From NCBI RefSeq assembly GCF_907164915.1, contig NC_061862.1, positions 75,965,718 through 76,029,717 on the forward strand: DNA of 64,000 nucleotides, written 5' to 3'. Made by a program: the position numbers and the translations under genes. The stretch comes from Impatiens glandulifera. Taxonomy: Eukaryota; Streptophyta; Magnoliopsida; Ericales; Balsaminaceae. The notes below the pieces were generated by a model. The model was not told the DNA's origin. It did not search any database and saw only the letters and a program-made list of their open reading frames with translations. Shown here piece after piece: positions 12,101 to 21,667 of the stretch (positions are counted from its first letter, which is position 1; every line of letters begins with the position of its first letter).

Positions 12101-12313
12101 AGAAGCAGATTCAGTTCATGTGTGTATCTGCGCAAGTTGCAAGATGAGTATTACATCTATCTACTCTTGTACGTTGATGATATGTTGATAGCATCAAAGA
12201 GCCAATATGAAGTTGACAAATTGAAGGCTCAATTGGGTAAAGAGTTCGAGATGAAAGACATGGGGAAAACCAAATCTAATTGTTTAGATTTGGTAAACAG
12301 CTTTCGCGTTTGA
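9179..12313 (+). CDS. Copia Gag-Pol polyprotein, deleted for RT C-terminus and RNase H
   Basis: The start is the ATG at 9179, just after the primer site; the open frame extends upstream into the LTR but that part is noncoding. It has 1044 codons without a stop. Domains in order (approximate residues): Copia gag; CCHC knuckle CAFCREKGHWKINCP (243); aspartic protease DSACTYHM (299); GAG-pre-integrase LWHMRLGHAG (433); integrase with HSDVWG (494), TDNGGEY (557) and ERMNRT (594); RT from about 840 with QPDVKTA and YVDDMLIA (998). After FEMKDMG the frame jumps straight to CLDLVNSFRV, which resembles the extreme C-terminus of such polyproteins. About 290 residues are therefore missing without loss of frame. 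The product could make particles and integrase but should not complete reverse transcription unaided. Confidence 0.9.
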   Translation: MVESSKGASTPSSSWTRTPMSNLKFAVEIFDGTGHFGMWQGEVLDCLFQQGLDVAIEVGKPDGIEEKEWSIMNRLACGTIRSCLSREQKYAVKNETSAQKLWQALEDKFLKKSGQNKLLMKKRLFRFEYQSGTTMNEHITKFNQLVADLLNLDVRFEDEDLALMLLSSLPDEFEHLETTLLHGKENVSFDAVSSALYSHELRKQDKRKNKVGTADEALMVRGRQQSKSKGKGRRSESRVAKDECAFCREKGHWKINCPKLKKKEKDSEDANVAEYKGDADSEYSLSMSHTTSHPDAWILDSACTYHMTPVRKWFFDFKELDGGVVYMGDANTCKIKGIGSIKLRNEDGSTRIIRDVRYIPNIKKNLISLGALESKGLHVKLENGVLKVISGALVMLKAIRKSNNLYYYQGSTVNGTSCVSTSGSSKELEATKLWHMRLGHAGEKSMQTLVKQGLLKGTKVCKLDFCEHCILGKQRRVKFGTAIHNTEGILDYVHSDVWGPAKTPSLGGRHYFVTFIDDFSRRVWVFTMKNKGEVFEIFLKWKTQVEDETGRKIKVLRTDNGGEYKNDPFQKLCQECGIVRHFTVRKTPQQNGVSERMNRTLVEKVRCMLSNARLDRKFWAEAVSYAQHLVNRLPSSALGGKTPLEVWSGKPATDYDFLHIFGSTAYYHGVESNLDPRGKKALFMGFSTGVKEYRLWCLDAKKTIIRRDVTFDDYSMLNKVTPDKIDCTPQQVEFEQIKISPTRSDSPTTDEELNVEEVPTQEPSEQRESIAVNRPRRVIQKPGRFVDMAAYALLVVDDVPSTFSDVSRSTENGKRRGVMEDEMQSIQKNETCKLRHLRKEKKAIGCKWIFAKKEGFPEKFDVRYKEKLVVKDYAQKEGGDYNEVLSPVVKHSSIRILLALVAQMNLELAQPDVKTADIHGHLNEEIYIYQPDGFKVADKENRVCKLNRSLYRLKQSSRQWYKRLDKFMMEHRYTRSRFSSCVYLRKLQDEYYIYLLLYVDDMLIASKSQYEVDKLKAQLGKEFEMKDMGKTKSNCLDLVNSFRV

Positions 12314-12392
12314 GTCGGCGCTGAAGAGCGCCAATTGGAAGCACTGAAGGTTTATTTTTTAATATTGAAGATTAGTATTTGGATATTGTGCC

Positions 12393-12404
12393 AAGGTGGA
12401 GATT
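12393..12404 (+). other. Copia polypurine tract
   Basis: AAGGTGGAGATT lies directly before the 3' LTR and is the usual plus-strand primer position. Confidence 0.85.
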
Positions 12405-12734
12405 TGTTGGTTTTGGCACAATTAGAATCCCACATCGGAAGATGATGGGAGTGAAAGAAGTTTCTTAGTATATAAAAGAAACTATATTCACAATTAGCAG
12501 AAATCCCACATCGGAAGATGATGGGAGTTGGGGAAGTTTCTTAGTGTATAAAAGAAACTCTCCCCTCTTTGGTTTATTGCACCCAAATTTGTATCTCTTC
12601 TTCCTTATTAATTGATAGCCTTAGTGCTCGGAGACGTAGGCAACATTTTGGCCGAACTCCGTTATCAAATTCTGTTAGTGTGTTCATTATTTTGTTTTCT
12701 TCTTTTGTGGTTCTGTCAGGGTTTTTCCCCAACA
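12405..12734 (+). repeat. Copia 3' LTR
   Basis: 330 bp, apparently identical to 8817-9146, followed by the target duplication GTATT. Confidence 0.95.
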
Positions 12735-12989
12735 GTATTTTGGGGTAGAGTCACACCTTCACATGAATTTGAGACAAAAGAACTAACCTCATCATCAATT
12801 TTCCACTCTCCATCATAGAGGACAAAAAAACTAACAAATACATTGTGATATGCAATTTGATAAAAATTGATGAGTGGAAATTACATTGTGTTTTTAGCTA
12901 TACCAAACAAACCAATTCCTTACAAGTGTTTACCTACCACTCCCTACACATCAAGGATGGTTGTGCTTTGATCAATATGTATTTTTGTT

Positions 12990-13200
12990 GCAATCGAGTA
13001 TAGTTCACGAAATGTATAGTTTGTGTCACACCAAACCAAAGTATAGTTTGCGTCACGCAATGTATAGTTTGTGTCCTGCAATGTACAATTTGTATCGCAC
13101 AATGTACAGTTTGTGTCACACACAAATCACAAAATTTATAGTTTGTGTCACACACAAGTCACGCAATGTATAGTTTGTGTAGTCAATGTATAATCTCAAC
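12990..13200. repeat. Subterminal TAGTTTGTGTCAC repeat array, right
   Basis: About eight units of roughly 20-25 bp contain tatagtttg(t/c)gtcac, the reverse complement of the core in the array at 3830-4035. It lies just upstream of the transposase start (minus), within the MULE's right subterminal region. ORFs reading His/Cys repeats here are products of the repeat. Confidence 0.8.
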
Positions 13201-13449
13201 AAACAAAGTAATTCCTAATTATTCCGATATACCAACTAAATTACATAGTATTTTTAGCTATACTAAACAAATCAATCCCATTAAATAACATACCTATTGA
13301 TTCAGCGTTTGTTGGAAATCTGATTCGGCTGCTTGATGGAGTTGTCGGGGGAGAGAACACGTTGTTGTGTTGCTTGGAGAGATCGCGTTGTTGTGTTTCT
13401 TAGCGAGTCGGAGATAGTTGTCGGGAGGAAATGAAGAAAACAAGAAATG

Positions 13450-13609
13450 AAGAAGAGAGAAGAAGAAAGGAAGAAAAGAATAAAAGAAGAAAGGAGAAGG
13501 GGCAAAGAGGTCATTTTATAAGCACAAAAGGTCATATTTGCAAAAATTATCGGGCCTAGGTCATTTTTGGAATTTTGGCTATTTTGGGGGTCATTTCATA
13601 AAATTTTCC
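13450..13609 (-). repeat. MULE right terminal inverted repeat
   Basis: The complement of 621-780 with moderate divergence, ending ...AAAATTTTCC at 13609 and followed by GATGAAAT. Confidence 0.8.
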
Positions 13610-13849
13610 GATGAAATAAGGTATTTCATTTCATCCTAAATTATTTATTTTAATCCCTTAATTTTTTTCCTAAAATTATTTTAAGATAAATGAGTACAAC
13701 ATTTATCCCAAATAATTTTATTTTTTATTTTGACCATTTTCCTTAAGGTTTTGGTCATGGGTCAATTATTTTAATTTTATTTATTCAAAAATAAATCAAA
13801 ATAATTATTTTAATTTTATAAATTTGTGTGTAGATTTTAAGTGCTTATA
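13610..13849 (-). repeat. Tat/Ogre-like Gypsy LTR, right half
   Basis: It continues the LTR broken at 620. Shared pieces with 28467-28720 (minus) include catcctaaattatttatttt, aacatttatcccaaataat and the terminal AGTGCTTATA. The LTR terminus therefore reads TATAAGCAC on its own strand, as in the element at 28467-46556. Confidence 0.75.
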
Positions 13850-14514
13850 ATAGTGAATTTCAATTAAAAATTTAAATTTTAAGAACTTAAACTGTAAATG
13901 AAATAACTCAAACTAAAATATGAAATGAAAATTTATAAATGAAATTAAGATAAGACAATATGAGAGCTTACAGTAAGCCTTAAGTGCTCCCTAAAATACT
14001 AGAAAAACTCTCAAACAACCTCACACACACGAAAAAAGGAAAAAAACTGTAAATATGATTAAGTCTTTGCCTTTTTTCCATTTCTTTTGTCCTGGTTGAC
14101 TATTATAGTGGTCTCAATGCTCTTCCTCCACGACAGATTATGACCTTCTTTTCAAGAAAGAAGTTTGTAATTTATGTTTTTAAAAGCACCGCTACAAGTT
14201 TGTCCGGTCAATTAGGACTTTTGTGGCTTGAAATAATCTCATATTTTTTCTTTTCTTTTTTTCCTTAATTCCTGAAAAAAAATCAAAATTAATATTTATT
14301 TATTTTATTTATCATATTTATTTACAAAACAAACTAATATATATATATATATATAACATATAAAATAAAATAACATTTTAATAATAAATAAAATCATTTA
14401 AAATTTATATTAATAAAACTATTATTTATTTTATTGGCAAGATACGATATTATTCCTTCAAAAAGTAATTTTATTTTCCAAACAAAAATAATTTGGTAGG
14501 CTCTAGATTTACTT
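13850..14514. other. AT-rich spacer, nothing identified
   Basis: No coding or element signature was found apart from a short (AT)n tract at 14337-14356. Confidence 0.5.
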
Positions 14515-14559
14515 TAGACTTGGTCGCATTAGTGAAAAGGGTTGAATTTGCTAGTTAAG

Positions 14560-17143
14560 AAAAATGTTATTTTAGGTTTGAGTGAGACATATTTGGAGAT
14601 TGTTCTCATTGTCTTGAAGGAAAGTAAATTCGAGTATCATTCAGCATAATCATCTTTCAAGAAAGTTAGATCTCTTAGAGTTGGTGCATTCAGACGTTTG
14701 TGGACCTTTAAAGGTACAAACTATTAGTGGTGTTCTTTACTTTGTAATGTTTATTTTATGATCATTCCAGCAAGCTTTGGATTTATGTTTTGAAAACTAA
14801 AGATGAATTTTTAAGAAAGTTTAAGGAATTTCATGCTCTTGTTGAAACAGAGACTAAAAAGAAGATCAAGTGCATTCGCAATGATAATAGTGGTGAGTAT
14901 TGTGGTTCATTCGATGCATATTGCAAACAATATGGGATCAGACACTAGAAGACACCTCCAAAGACTCCCGAGTTGAATGACCTTATAGAAAGGATGAACA
15001 TGACAATTGTTGAGAGGATTAAATGCTTTCTTTCAAAAAAAGTTGCCCCCCAACGTTCTAGGGTGAAACATTAAACACAGTGGTACATGTTATTAATTTG
15101 AGTCCTACAGTTACTTTAGACGATGAAGTTCCAAAGAAAGTATGGACAAATCATGTTTCTTATGATCACCTACGAGTATTTGGATGCAGGTTCTTTGTTC
15201 ACATTCCAAAGGATGAAAGATCAAAGTTGGATGTGAAGAGTCGTGAGTGCATCTTCTTGGGTTATGGAAATATGAGTTCGACTACATAATGTATGATCCA
15301 GTTGCAAAGAAGCTTGTTAGAAGTCATGACATTATCTTCTTTGAAGATGACACTACTGAGGAAAGTGATAAAAGTAAAGACGATGAGTTGAAGGGAAAAT
15401 GTGAGTCGATAAATTTAGATAAAGTTCATTTCTAATTCACATATTTCAATGGAAAATCGGGTGTAAGAGGATGATGTTGAGGGTGAACATGATGTTCTCA
15501 TGGAGAATTATAGTAGAGATCAAGATGAGTTATCTATAATTCCACTTATACGATCTATAAGTGATCGACAACCTTCAACTATATATTCTCATAATGAATA
15601 TACGTTGGTGACGGATGGGGGGAGCCAAAGTCATATGAAGATTCCATTGATAGCGAAGAATGGGTTGAGGTTATAAGAGATGAGATGCAATTTTTATATG
15701 ACAATCATACATTTGAGTTAGTAAAATTATCAAAAGAAAATAAAGCTTTGAAAAATAGGTGGGTGTATAGACTGAAGCAAGATGAGCATATTTCAGTTCC
15801 ACGACACAAAGTTCGTTTGGTTGTCAAAGGGTTTATTCAAATAAAGGGTATTGATTTTTATGAAATTATTTCTATTGTTGTTAAAATTACTTCAATTAGA
15901 GTTGTCTTAAGTTTGACAGCTAGGCTTGATTTAGAAGTTGAACAAATGGACGTGAAGATGACTTTTCTTCATGGTGATTTAGAAGAAGAGATTTAAATGG
16001 ATCAACTTGATGATTTAAAGAGAACTATGCTTGCATATTGAAGAAAAGCTTGTATGTCTTGAAACAAGCTCAAAGAGAATGGTGCAAGAAGTTTGAGTTG
16101 TTCATGAAGTAACACGGTTATAAGAAGACTACTTCCGATCATTGCGTGTTTGTGAAAATATTCTCTCATAATGACTTTATTATTCTCTTACTTTATGTTG
16201 GTGACATGCTTATTGTTGGTCAAAGTTTTGTGAGAATTAGTGTGTTAAAACAAGACTTAGGAGAGTCCTTTGCGATGAAGGATCTTGGATCAGCAAATCA
16301 GATTCTTGGAATTAGAATTAGTCGTTATAGAAAGACAAAGAAAATATGGTTGTCTCAAGACGATATATTGAAAAAGTGTGGCAGAAATACAATATGGATA
16401 AAGTCAATAGTGTCCCACCTCAACACATTTTGAATTGTGCTATGAAATTTGTCCTTCAAACGATGATAAAAAAGAAGATATGAATAATATTTCTTACAGT
16501 TCTGATATTGAAAGTCTTATGTATTCCATGGTTAGACAAGACCAGATATTGCTCATTATGTTGGTACTTTAAGTAGATTCCTTTCCAATTTAGGAAAAAA
16601 TATTGGGAATCTGTCAAGTGAATATTGAGATATCTTCGAGGTACATAAAGTTTGAGACTTTGCCTTGGAAATGAGAGTCCGTATTTAGTTGGTTATATTG
16701 ACTTTGATATGGCAGGTGATATTGATTCAAGAAAATCTATTTCTGATTATTTTATTACTTTTATAGGGGGAGTTGTTGCTTGACAATCCAGTCTTCAAAA
16801 ATGTATTGCGTTGTCAACCGTTGAAGTTGAACTTATTGCAGCAACTGAAGCTTGTAAAGAATTAATTTGGGTTAAGAAATTATTATCTGAACTTGGTTTT
16901 GTACACAATAAATACGTTCTTTTTTGTGATAGTCAAAGTGCAATTTATCTTACGAAAAACTCAACATTTCTTTCTAGATCAAATCACATTGATGTGAGGT
17001 ATCATTAGATACGAGATGTTCTAGATGAAAAGTTATTGGTGCATACATATAATAATGGTGATAATATGCTGACCAAAGAACTACCAAAATACAAGTTCGA
17101 GTTTTGTTGTTCAACTGCGGGTTTGACAACAACCATTCCATAG
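14560..17143 (+). pseudogene. Copia integrase-RT-RNase H pseudogene
   Basis: Fragments in several frames are colinear with a Copia pol. Integrase has LVHSDVCGPLK (about 14675), RNDNSGEY (14878) and ERMNMTIVERI (14990). The domain after integrase (15080-15435) has VFGCRFFVHIPKDER. RT (15685-16433) has NRWVYRLKQDE, MDVKMTFLHGDLEEEI and a damaged catalytic box reading LLYVGDM instead of YVDDM. RNase H (16811-17140) has STVEVELIAATEACKE, CDSQSAIYL and NHIDVRYH. Many stops and frame changes make it nonfunctional. Confidence 0.85.
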
Positions 17144-17158
17144 TTATGATGGAGGATT

Positions 17159-17600
17159 TTGTTGAATTATTTGTTTGGGCTCCCAACTATGTAATAAAAA
17201 GCTCAACTTCTTTAAAAATCTTCCATTTGTGTTAAATAGGGGCATGGTTGTCTTATTGGAAAAAGACTTGTCCTCATTTTGCTAAAAAAACTAGAGAAAA
17301 CGGCCTTATCAAAATACATATGAAAGACATCTAGTATACACTTATAGAGATAATGAAATCTCTTATAGGTTTAGATCTTATCTTCATTTGTTTCGTATTT
17401 AACATTTGATTATAGCGATGCTTCATTTGAACGAAAGTCCCGTAGTTTTTACTCCTTGTTTTGTGGAGGTTTTTCACGTTAAATTCTTTGTGTTCTTGTG
17501 TTATTTATATTTTCGTTTATGTTTGTTGTTTCTCGCTCCTAAAGATCCAATCTAGTGAGAATAGTTAATTAATCACAAGTGTGATTATTCCGCTTTATTT
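17159..17600 (+). repeat. Probable 3' LTR of the Copia remnant
   Basis: A purine-rich stretch (atgatggaggattt) precedes TGTTGAATTATTTG, as expected for the start of a 3' LTR. A pyrimidine-rich end near 17600 looks like a Copia LTR terminus. No 5' partner is present for comparison, so both limits are approximate. Confidence 0.45.
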
Positions 17601-17636
17601 CACACAAGAATGATGTTTATTTATTAGTATTTTAAA

Positions 17637-18305
17637 TAGGGGTGTCAATTTGGGTGGGTGGGTGGGTTGGGTGGGTTCGGATTGGGTTGAAGTAGGTGCA
17701 TTACAAAAATTTCTCAACTCAAACCCGACCCGAATCCGAATCAACCCGAGCTCGAACTAGGACCAATCCGGCACAACCAACCTGAAATAATTTTTTCACT
17801 ATTAAAATTATTCTTGTATTATTTAACAAAATAATTAAATAAAAATTTAAAATACATAATAATATTTTAATATAAAAACAAAATAACAAAAAAAATAGCC
17901 TATATAGGATAATTATGTTAATAAGTTTAACTATTTAAATTTAAAGACTAATTGTCTAAAGTAATAATTACTTCACAACAAAAATAATTGTTTAAAAAAT
18001 TCAAAAATTTAACAAAATAGATGTTATATAACGAAAATTGTGATATCTTCCAACAAGTTTCAAACTATACTTTTTTCCATTGTTCTACACTTTCTAGTAG
18101 TTTAATAGTTTAAGTAGTTGAATCATTTGATCTATTGTCATCATCCTCATTTATAATAAACTCATCATTCAGGTCAACCTGGGTCTAACATAACTTTTTT
18201 TTCAGGTCAGATTTTTGGTCTAACCCGACCTGATCCGAACCGGAAAACCTCCGATCCTAACTCAATATTTTTTGGGACGACTCGAGTCGAATTGGCAAAT
18301 CGAGT
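17637..18305. mobile_element. Decayed non-autonomous hAT-like element
   Basis: The left end TAGGGGTGTCAATTTGGGT and the repeated (g)ggtggg/gggttcgg tract are typical of a plant hAT-like family rich in CCCGACCCG. The right part (18170-18300) holds taacccgacctgatccgaacc in the opposite sense. The right terminus is degraded and no duplication could be confirmed. Confidence 0.45.
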
Positions 18306-19892
18306 TCATTTTTGATAATATTTTGCAAAAGAGTCTTGCATGTTTGTAAGTTGAAATTTAAGTCAACAATGATTTGATGACTTGATAGGATGTATACACA
18401 GAAGATAATTTAATACTTCAATTTGGATTAACTTTTTTTTGTGATTGTTTAGATGGTTGTTCTACTGTTAGATGTTTAGGATTTAATTTATTTTAATTTC
18501 TTTCCTTCTAACTAGATTCAATCAAGTTTTGGTTATTTGAAATGAGCCTAGTATTAAATGGCTTGATAAAATTAGGAAAATTAAAACCAATCTAGGGTAA
18601 TACTACAAATTAAAGAGAGCCATTGGTGATATTGAAAGGACTCTCAACTATATTTAGCAACCATAATCTATCATCATCATATCTAACTCTACACTCTACT
18701 CTACAGCCAACCAAGTAATTAAAGTTCTCCCTAGCTATTTGTTATCATGCACTTATTTGGGTCTAGTTTGATCTCTATTTAAACTATTAATTTATATTGT
18801 TAGGTGACAAAAATGATTTATTTTAGTATTAATATTTAAAAGTATTAGAAAAAATGCACAAACCCATTTAAGAATTGATAGTATTTTGATATTTTAAAAT
18901 AATAATGTTGGTTTTGTTAAAGATTTTAATCCACATCAGATAAAGCATTAGTTTGAGTATTTGAGATGTCATTCTATGTTCTTACCAATTATGAAGAATT
19001 ATTTATAGAGAACATATTATAATTATGATATTTAATGATGAATTTCTCTAAAATAGTTCAAGCATTTCAATTAAGGCTAATACATATACATATATCAACA
19101 AATTCTAATAAAAAAGTACTAAATATTTCAATTTGAGAAAAATCGGTGCCTACAAAATCAAATGTCAGCTAAAAGTTCAGGAACTGCCCCAGCTACGGAT
19201 AAGCTTTAAACCTAAACTAAAAGTTATGAAAATCTAGATTCATGTCGATTAACGCCATGTCTTACCTTCTTTTTAAATTCCAAATGAGACGAGGAACCAA
19301 AATAGTATGTTGAGCTTGTGTTTATTCCTAATAATGTCGAATTTTGTGAGGTGAATTATATCTTCCTACAATTAAAAAAAGTAAAAAAAAAACAATTCTA
19401 GTAAACCCAAAAGTTTTCATTTAGATTAGAATTATTAATAAATTTTTCATTAAGTTAAATTGTATAGTTTAAAACTAATGTATCAAATTATGTATTTTAA
19501 ATCAACCATCAAAGATCATATGTGTGTAATTGACTTTCTAATGGCCATATAATTTATAAATAAATAGTTTATTATATAGTATAATACCCTCCACTAATGT
19601 TAAACACACGACTAATAATAACAATATGAAATCCATCAACTTGTAGAACCTTAGCTCATTCTCTATCTTTATTGCCAATGTTGGATATACTGATGAAAAA
19701 TGGTAACCAACCTGAAAAAAAAAAGTCTTATGTGCCCTTTTAAAATTGATATGACCTGTCCAAACCTATACCAACAAAAAAAAGCATCTTGAATATAAAA
19801 TTTTGATATGATAAAAACTGAGATATTCACTATGAGGACTTGGTGTTAGCTTCTTCTAGAGATTAATCTATGTTTCAATATCTTCACTCTAG
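18306..19892. other. AT-rich intergenic sequence, nothing identified
   Basis: No ORF with coding character, RNA gene or repeat family was recognised. Confidence 0.5.
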
Positions 19893-20132
19893 TTAGAAAA
19901 AAAAACATTGATATAATAAATGGTCAACACAATTAAACCCATGAAATGGAAAGAAACAAGCTTGAATGAATCTAACCCGGGTTATGAAATTGCCATTAGA
20001 GTTTGCAGGCACAAGTACATAACTACTACAATGACAAAAGAACCTGAAATCTGATGATGCTCTCCTACTGATCAAGCCCAAGACCAAGACAGTCACAATC
20101 AGGCTAAGATGAGATGAAGAAAGTGAAATCAT
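19893..20132 (-). CDS. Possible small ORF with signal-like N-terminus
   Basis: A 79-codon frame on the same strand as the zinc-finger gene, about 420 bp beyond its stop. The N-terminus has a hydrophobic core (LSLIVTVLVLGLI) followed by SRRASS, which could be a signal peptide. The rest is unremarkable and ends in aromatic residues. The base composition is less AT-rich than the surroundings. It could equally be a noncoding exon or chance. No family was recognised. Confidence 0.2.
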   Translation of the reverse strand: MISLSSSHLSLIVTVLVLGLISRRASSDFRFFCHCSSYVLVPANSNGNFITRVRFIQACFFPFHGFNCVDHLLYQCFFF

Positions 20133-20551
20133 GACTCATTAAAGAAAGAGATGAAAACAGTAAAAGAATTAGCCCTTCTTCTTCATCTTCACCAACTGTA
20201 CTGTTCTCCCTTCACAGTGCCACCATTAATGACAGATGGAACGAATCCCACAATGCACAATTTTATTAGGGTTTCTTCTTCTTTCTTTCTCTCTCTCTTT
20301 CTCACACAAACACACACTCTTAGAGCCTTGGACAGCTGGAAAATCATTCACAATGCAACTCCCACCTATAAACTGTTTTTTATTTTATTCTTTTTTTAGG
20401 CCAAAAATTAGGGAATTTTCTTTCTTTTCTTCATTAATCTGCAGTTACAAACAAATCTAAGAACATCAAGAACAAACAAAACAAGAAAAAGAAACATGAA
20501 AAAACAAACAAAAAAAAGATTCCAGCTTTACCCATTAATTTTTATCAATGC
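20133..20551 (-). other. Likely 3' flank and UTR of the zinc-finger gene
   Basis: On the minus strand, AATAAA-like signals occur around 20379-20390, about 165 bp after the stop codon, so polyadenylation there is plausible. The plus strand has CT-rich runs but no credible gene. Confidence 0.4.
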
Positions 20552-21667
20552 TTAACGATCAGAAACAGCTGAAATTTCAATTTGACTCATCTCCTCATCC
20601 TCCATTGGAGCAGGAAGGTTAAGATCAATCAATGTATCAATAAACCTTTTTGCCACCGGAGCTGGAGGTGGTCGTCGGTGAATTACCCCGGTCGCCGTCA
20701 CCGCCGCCGCCGTCGACGTCGTGCCTATAACATGTGATCTCTTATGCCCACCCAATGCCTGCCCTGAAGCAAATACTCTGTAACAAACAGGGCATTCATG
20801 GATTTTCTCTTCTCCGGTCTTCCCATCGTCGGTTTCTTGCGCCGGCGCCGCGTTTGTTTCAACAATTGGGTTGATTCTGATTTTCTTGTGACTTGCACGG
20901 TGACCACCTAAAGCTTGGTATGATCGGAAAACTTTATGACAAGTCTCACATTTATATTTGCCACTTCTGTTTTTCTTCTCAATCTTCTTGATACTATTAT
21001 TATTGTTCTCCGGCGCGGCGTCAGATTCATCACCATCGGACTGAACGAATTCGTCTTCTTCATCTTCTCCAAATTCTTCCTCTCTCACCACCCATTTATC
21101 TCTTTTCAGCATCATCAAACAATAAGCTACATCCTCATCAGGGCTCGTATAAGAAATGGAGCTAACTGGTTCTGGTTCGAGCTCCGGCAAGACTATTTTG
21201 ATTTTCTTCACACCCGACCCACTTCCCTTATAACTGTTTCCATTTCGCGTCATCGTCTCCGGTGATTCGGGTCGTCTCCGAATCCTCTTTGATCGCCGGC
21301 GGCTCGGATTTTTCGATGATTCCGTTTCGCTCTCTCTGTCTTGAAGAATGATGGAAGAACCAGAGCCTGGCTCGACTACGAATGAGAATTCTTGATCAAC
21401 CAATCGTATACTCTTCTTTGGATTCTCTCTTAAAGCATAAGAGAGCAAATTGTTCTTCTCTTCTTCTTCTTCCTCCTCTTCTTCTTCTTCTTCTGGGTCG
21501 TCTTCTTCATCCTCAGATGAAGCAGATGTATGAAAATCGGCATCGATTTCATTACGGCGAGCTTCTTCTTCTTCATAAAGATTCGTTAAGTGAGATCTCA
21601 TATGGCCTCCTAAAGCTCTGCCATTGATGAACCTCTTGAAACAGATATCACACTTGTGTTTCTCCAT
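20552..21667 (-). CDS. ZAT4/ZAT9-like C2H2 zinc-finger transcriptional repressor
   Basis: This is an intronless gene of 371 codons. I chose the ATG at 21667 (MEKHKCDICF) over the upstream in-frame ATG at 21685, because relatives start a few residues before finger one. Three C2H2 fingers of the plant QALGGH class lie at residues 6-26 (variant GRALGGH), 240-260 and 292-312. An acidic run (about 12 Glu) follows finger one. RRRSKRIRRR near residue 115 is a likely nuclear signal, and DVAYCLMMLKRDKW is the conserved block of three-finger ZATs. The EAR repression motif DLNLP is at about 348-352 near the C-terminus. By family it should bind DNA in the nucleus and recruit TOPLESS-type corepressors, commonly in stress responses. 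The frame is intact, and this is the only clear host gene in the window. Confidence 0.92.
   Translation of the reverse strand: MEKHKCDICFKRFINGRALGGHMRSHLTNLYEEEEARRNEIDADFHTSASSEDEEDDPEEEEEEEEEEEEKNNLLSYALRENPKKSIRLVDQEFSFVVEPGSGSSIILQDRESETESSKNPSRRRSKRIRRRPESPETMTRNGNSYKGSGSGVKKIKIVLPELEPEPVSSISYTSPDEDVAYCLMMLKRDKWVVREEEFGEDEEDEFVQSDGDESDAAPENNNNSIKKIEKKNRSGKYKCETCHKVFRSYQALGGHRASHKKIRINPIVETNAAPAQETDDGKTGEEKIHECPVCYRVFASGQALGGHKRSHVIGTTSTAAAVTATGVIHRRPPPAPVAKRFIDTLIDLNLPAPMEDEEMSQIEISAVSDR

Larger units (their letters stand above)
8817..12734 (+). mobile_element. Young Copia retrotransposon with internal pol deletion
   Basis: LTRs of 330 bp at 8817-9146 and 12405-12734 start TGTTGG and end CCAACA and look identical on reading. 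The target duplication is GTATT at 8812-8816 and 12735-12739. A tRNA-iMet primer site follows the 5' LTR and a purine tract precedes the 3' LTR. One uninterrupted polyprotein frame lies between them. It sits inside the N-terminal part of the MULE transposase gene, so it is younger than the MULE. The element is 3.9 kb instead of the usual 5 kb or so, because the end of RT and the RNase H are missing. Confidence 0.95.
4925..12850 (-). pseudogene. MULE transposase (MuDR type), broken by two LTR insertions
   Basis: Read on minus from right to left. The N-terminal region starts near 12820 (a YDGEWKIDD block), is cut by the Copia element at 8817-12734 and resumes at 8816 with TYVELVDIVYDVV. The plant MuDR DNA-binding domain lies at 8196-7993 (WKLYAAKE and LVKEHTC). 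The MULE catalytic domain at 7783-7108 has CVDANF, a second Asp in VSDRHSS, the CTYHIKMN block and a Glu in SNYVENFNS. The solo LTR at 5572-7107 interrupts it. Beyond that, 5566-5250 has the SWIM finger (CTCRVFDVSDLPCTHA). After a likely intron (acceptor ttttcag near 5188) comes a CCHC-type knuckle whose His is replaced by Tyr (CSSCGDQGYNRETC), with a stop near 4925. It would have bound the terminal repeats and cut DNA in the nucleus; this copy is inactive. Confidence 0.85.
621..13609. mobile_element. MULE (Mutator-like) DNA transposon with passenger gene and nested insertions
   Basis: The ends are imperfect inverted repeats: the left begins GGAGAAATTTGATGAAATG and the complement of the right end begins GGAAAATTTTATGAAATG. 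The flanks are GATGAAAT at 613-620 and 13610-13617; the ninth base differs (G versus A). This fits the 9-bp duplication expected of Mutator elements. The element lies inside a Gypsy LTR whose two halves read on across it. It contains a DUF1985-type gene on plus and a MULE transposase on minus, plus a solo LTR and a Copia element. Without those two insertions it would be about 7.5 kb. Confidence 0.85.
14515..17600 (+). mobile_element. Decayed Copia remnant, 5' truncated
   Basis: It starts abruptly in the GAG-pre-integrase/integrase boundary and runs through integrase, RT and RNase H to a probable 3' LTR. It is of a different lineage from the young Copia at 8817. No 5' LTR, gag or protease is present. 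Confidence 0.8.

Noticed and set aside
12934..13173. His/Cys/Thr repeat ORFs on both strands
   Set aside because: Translation of the subterminal tandem repeat of the MULE.
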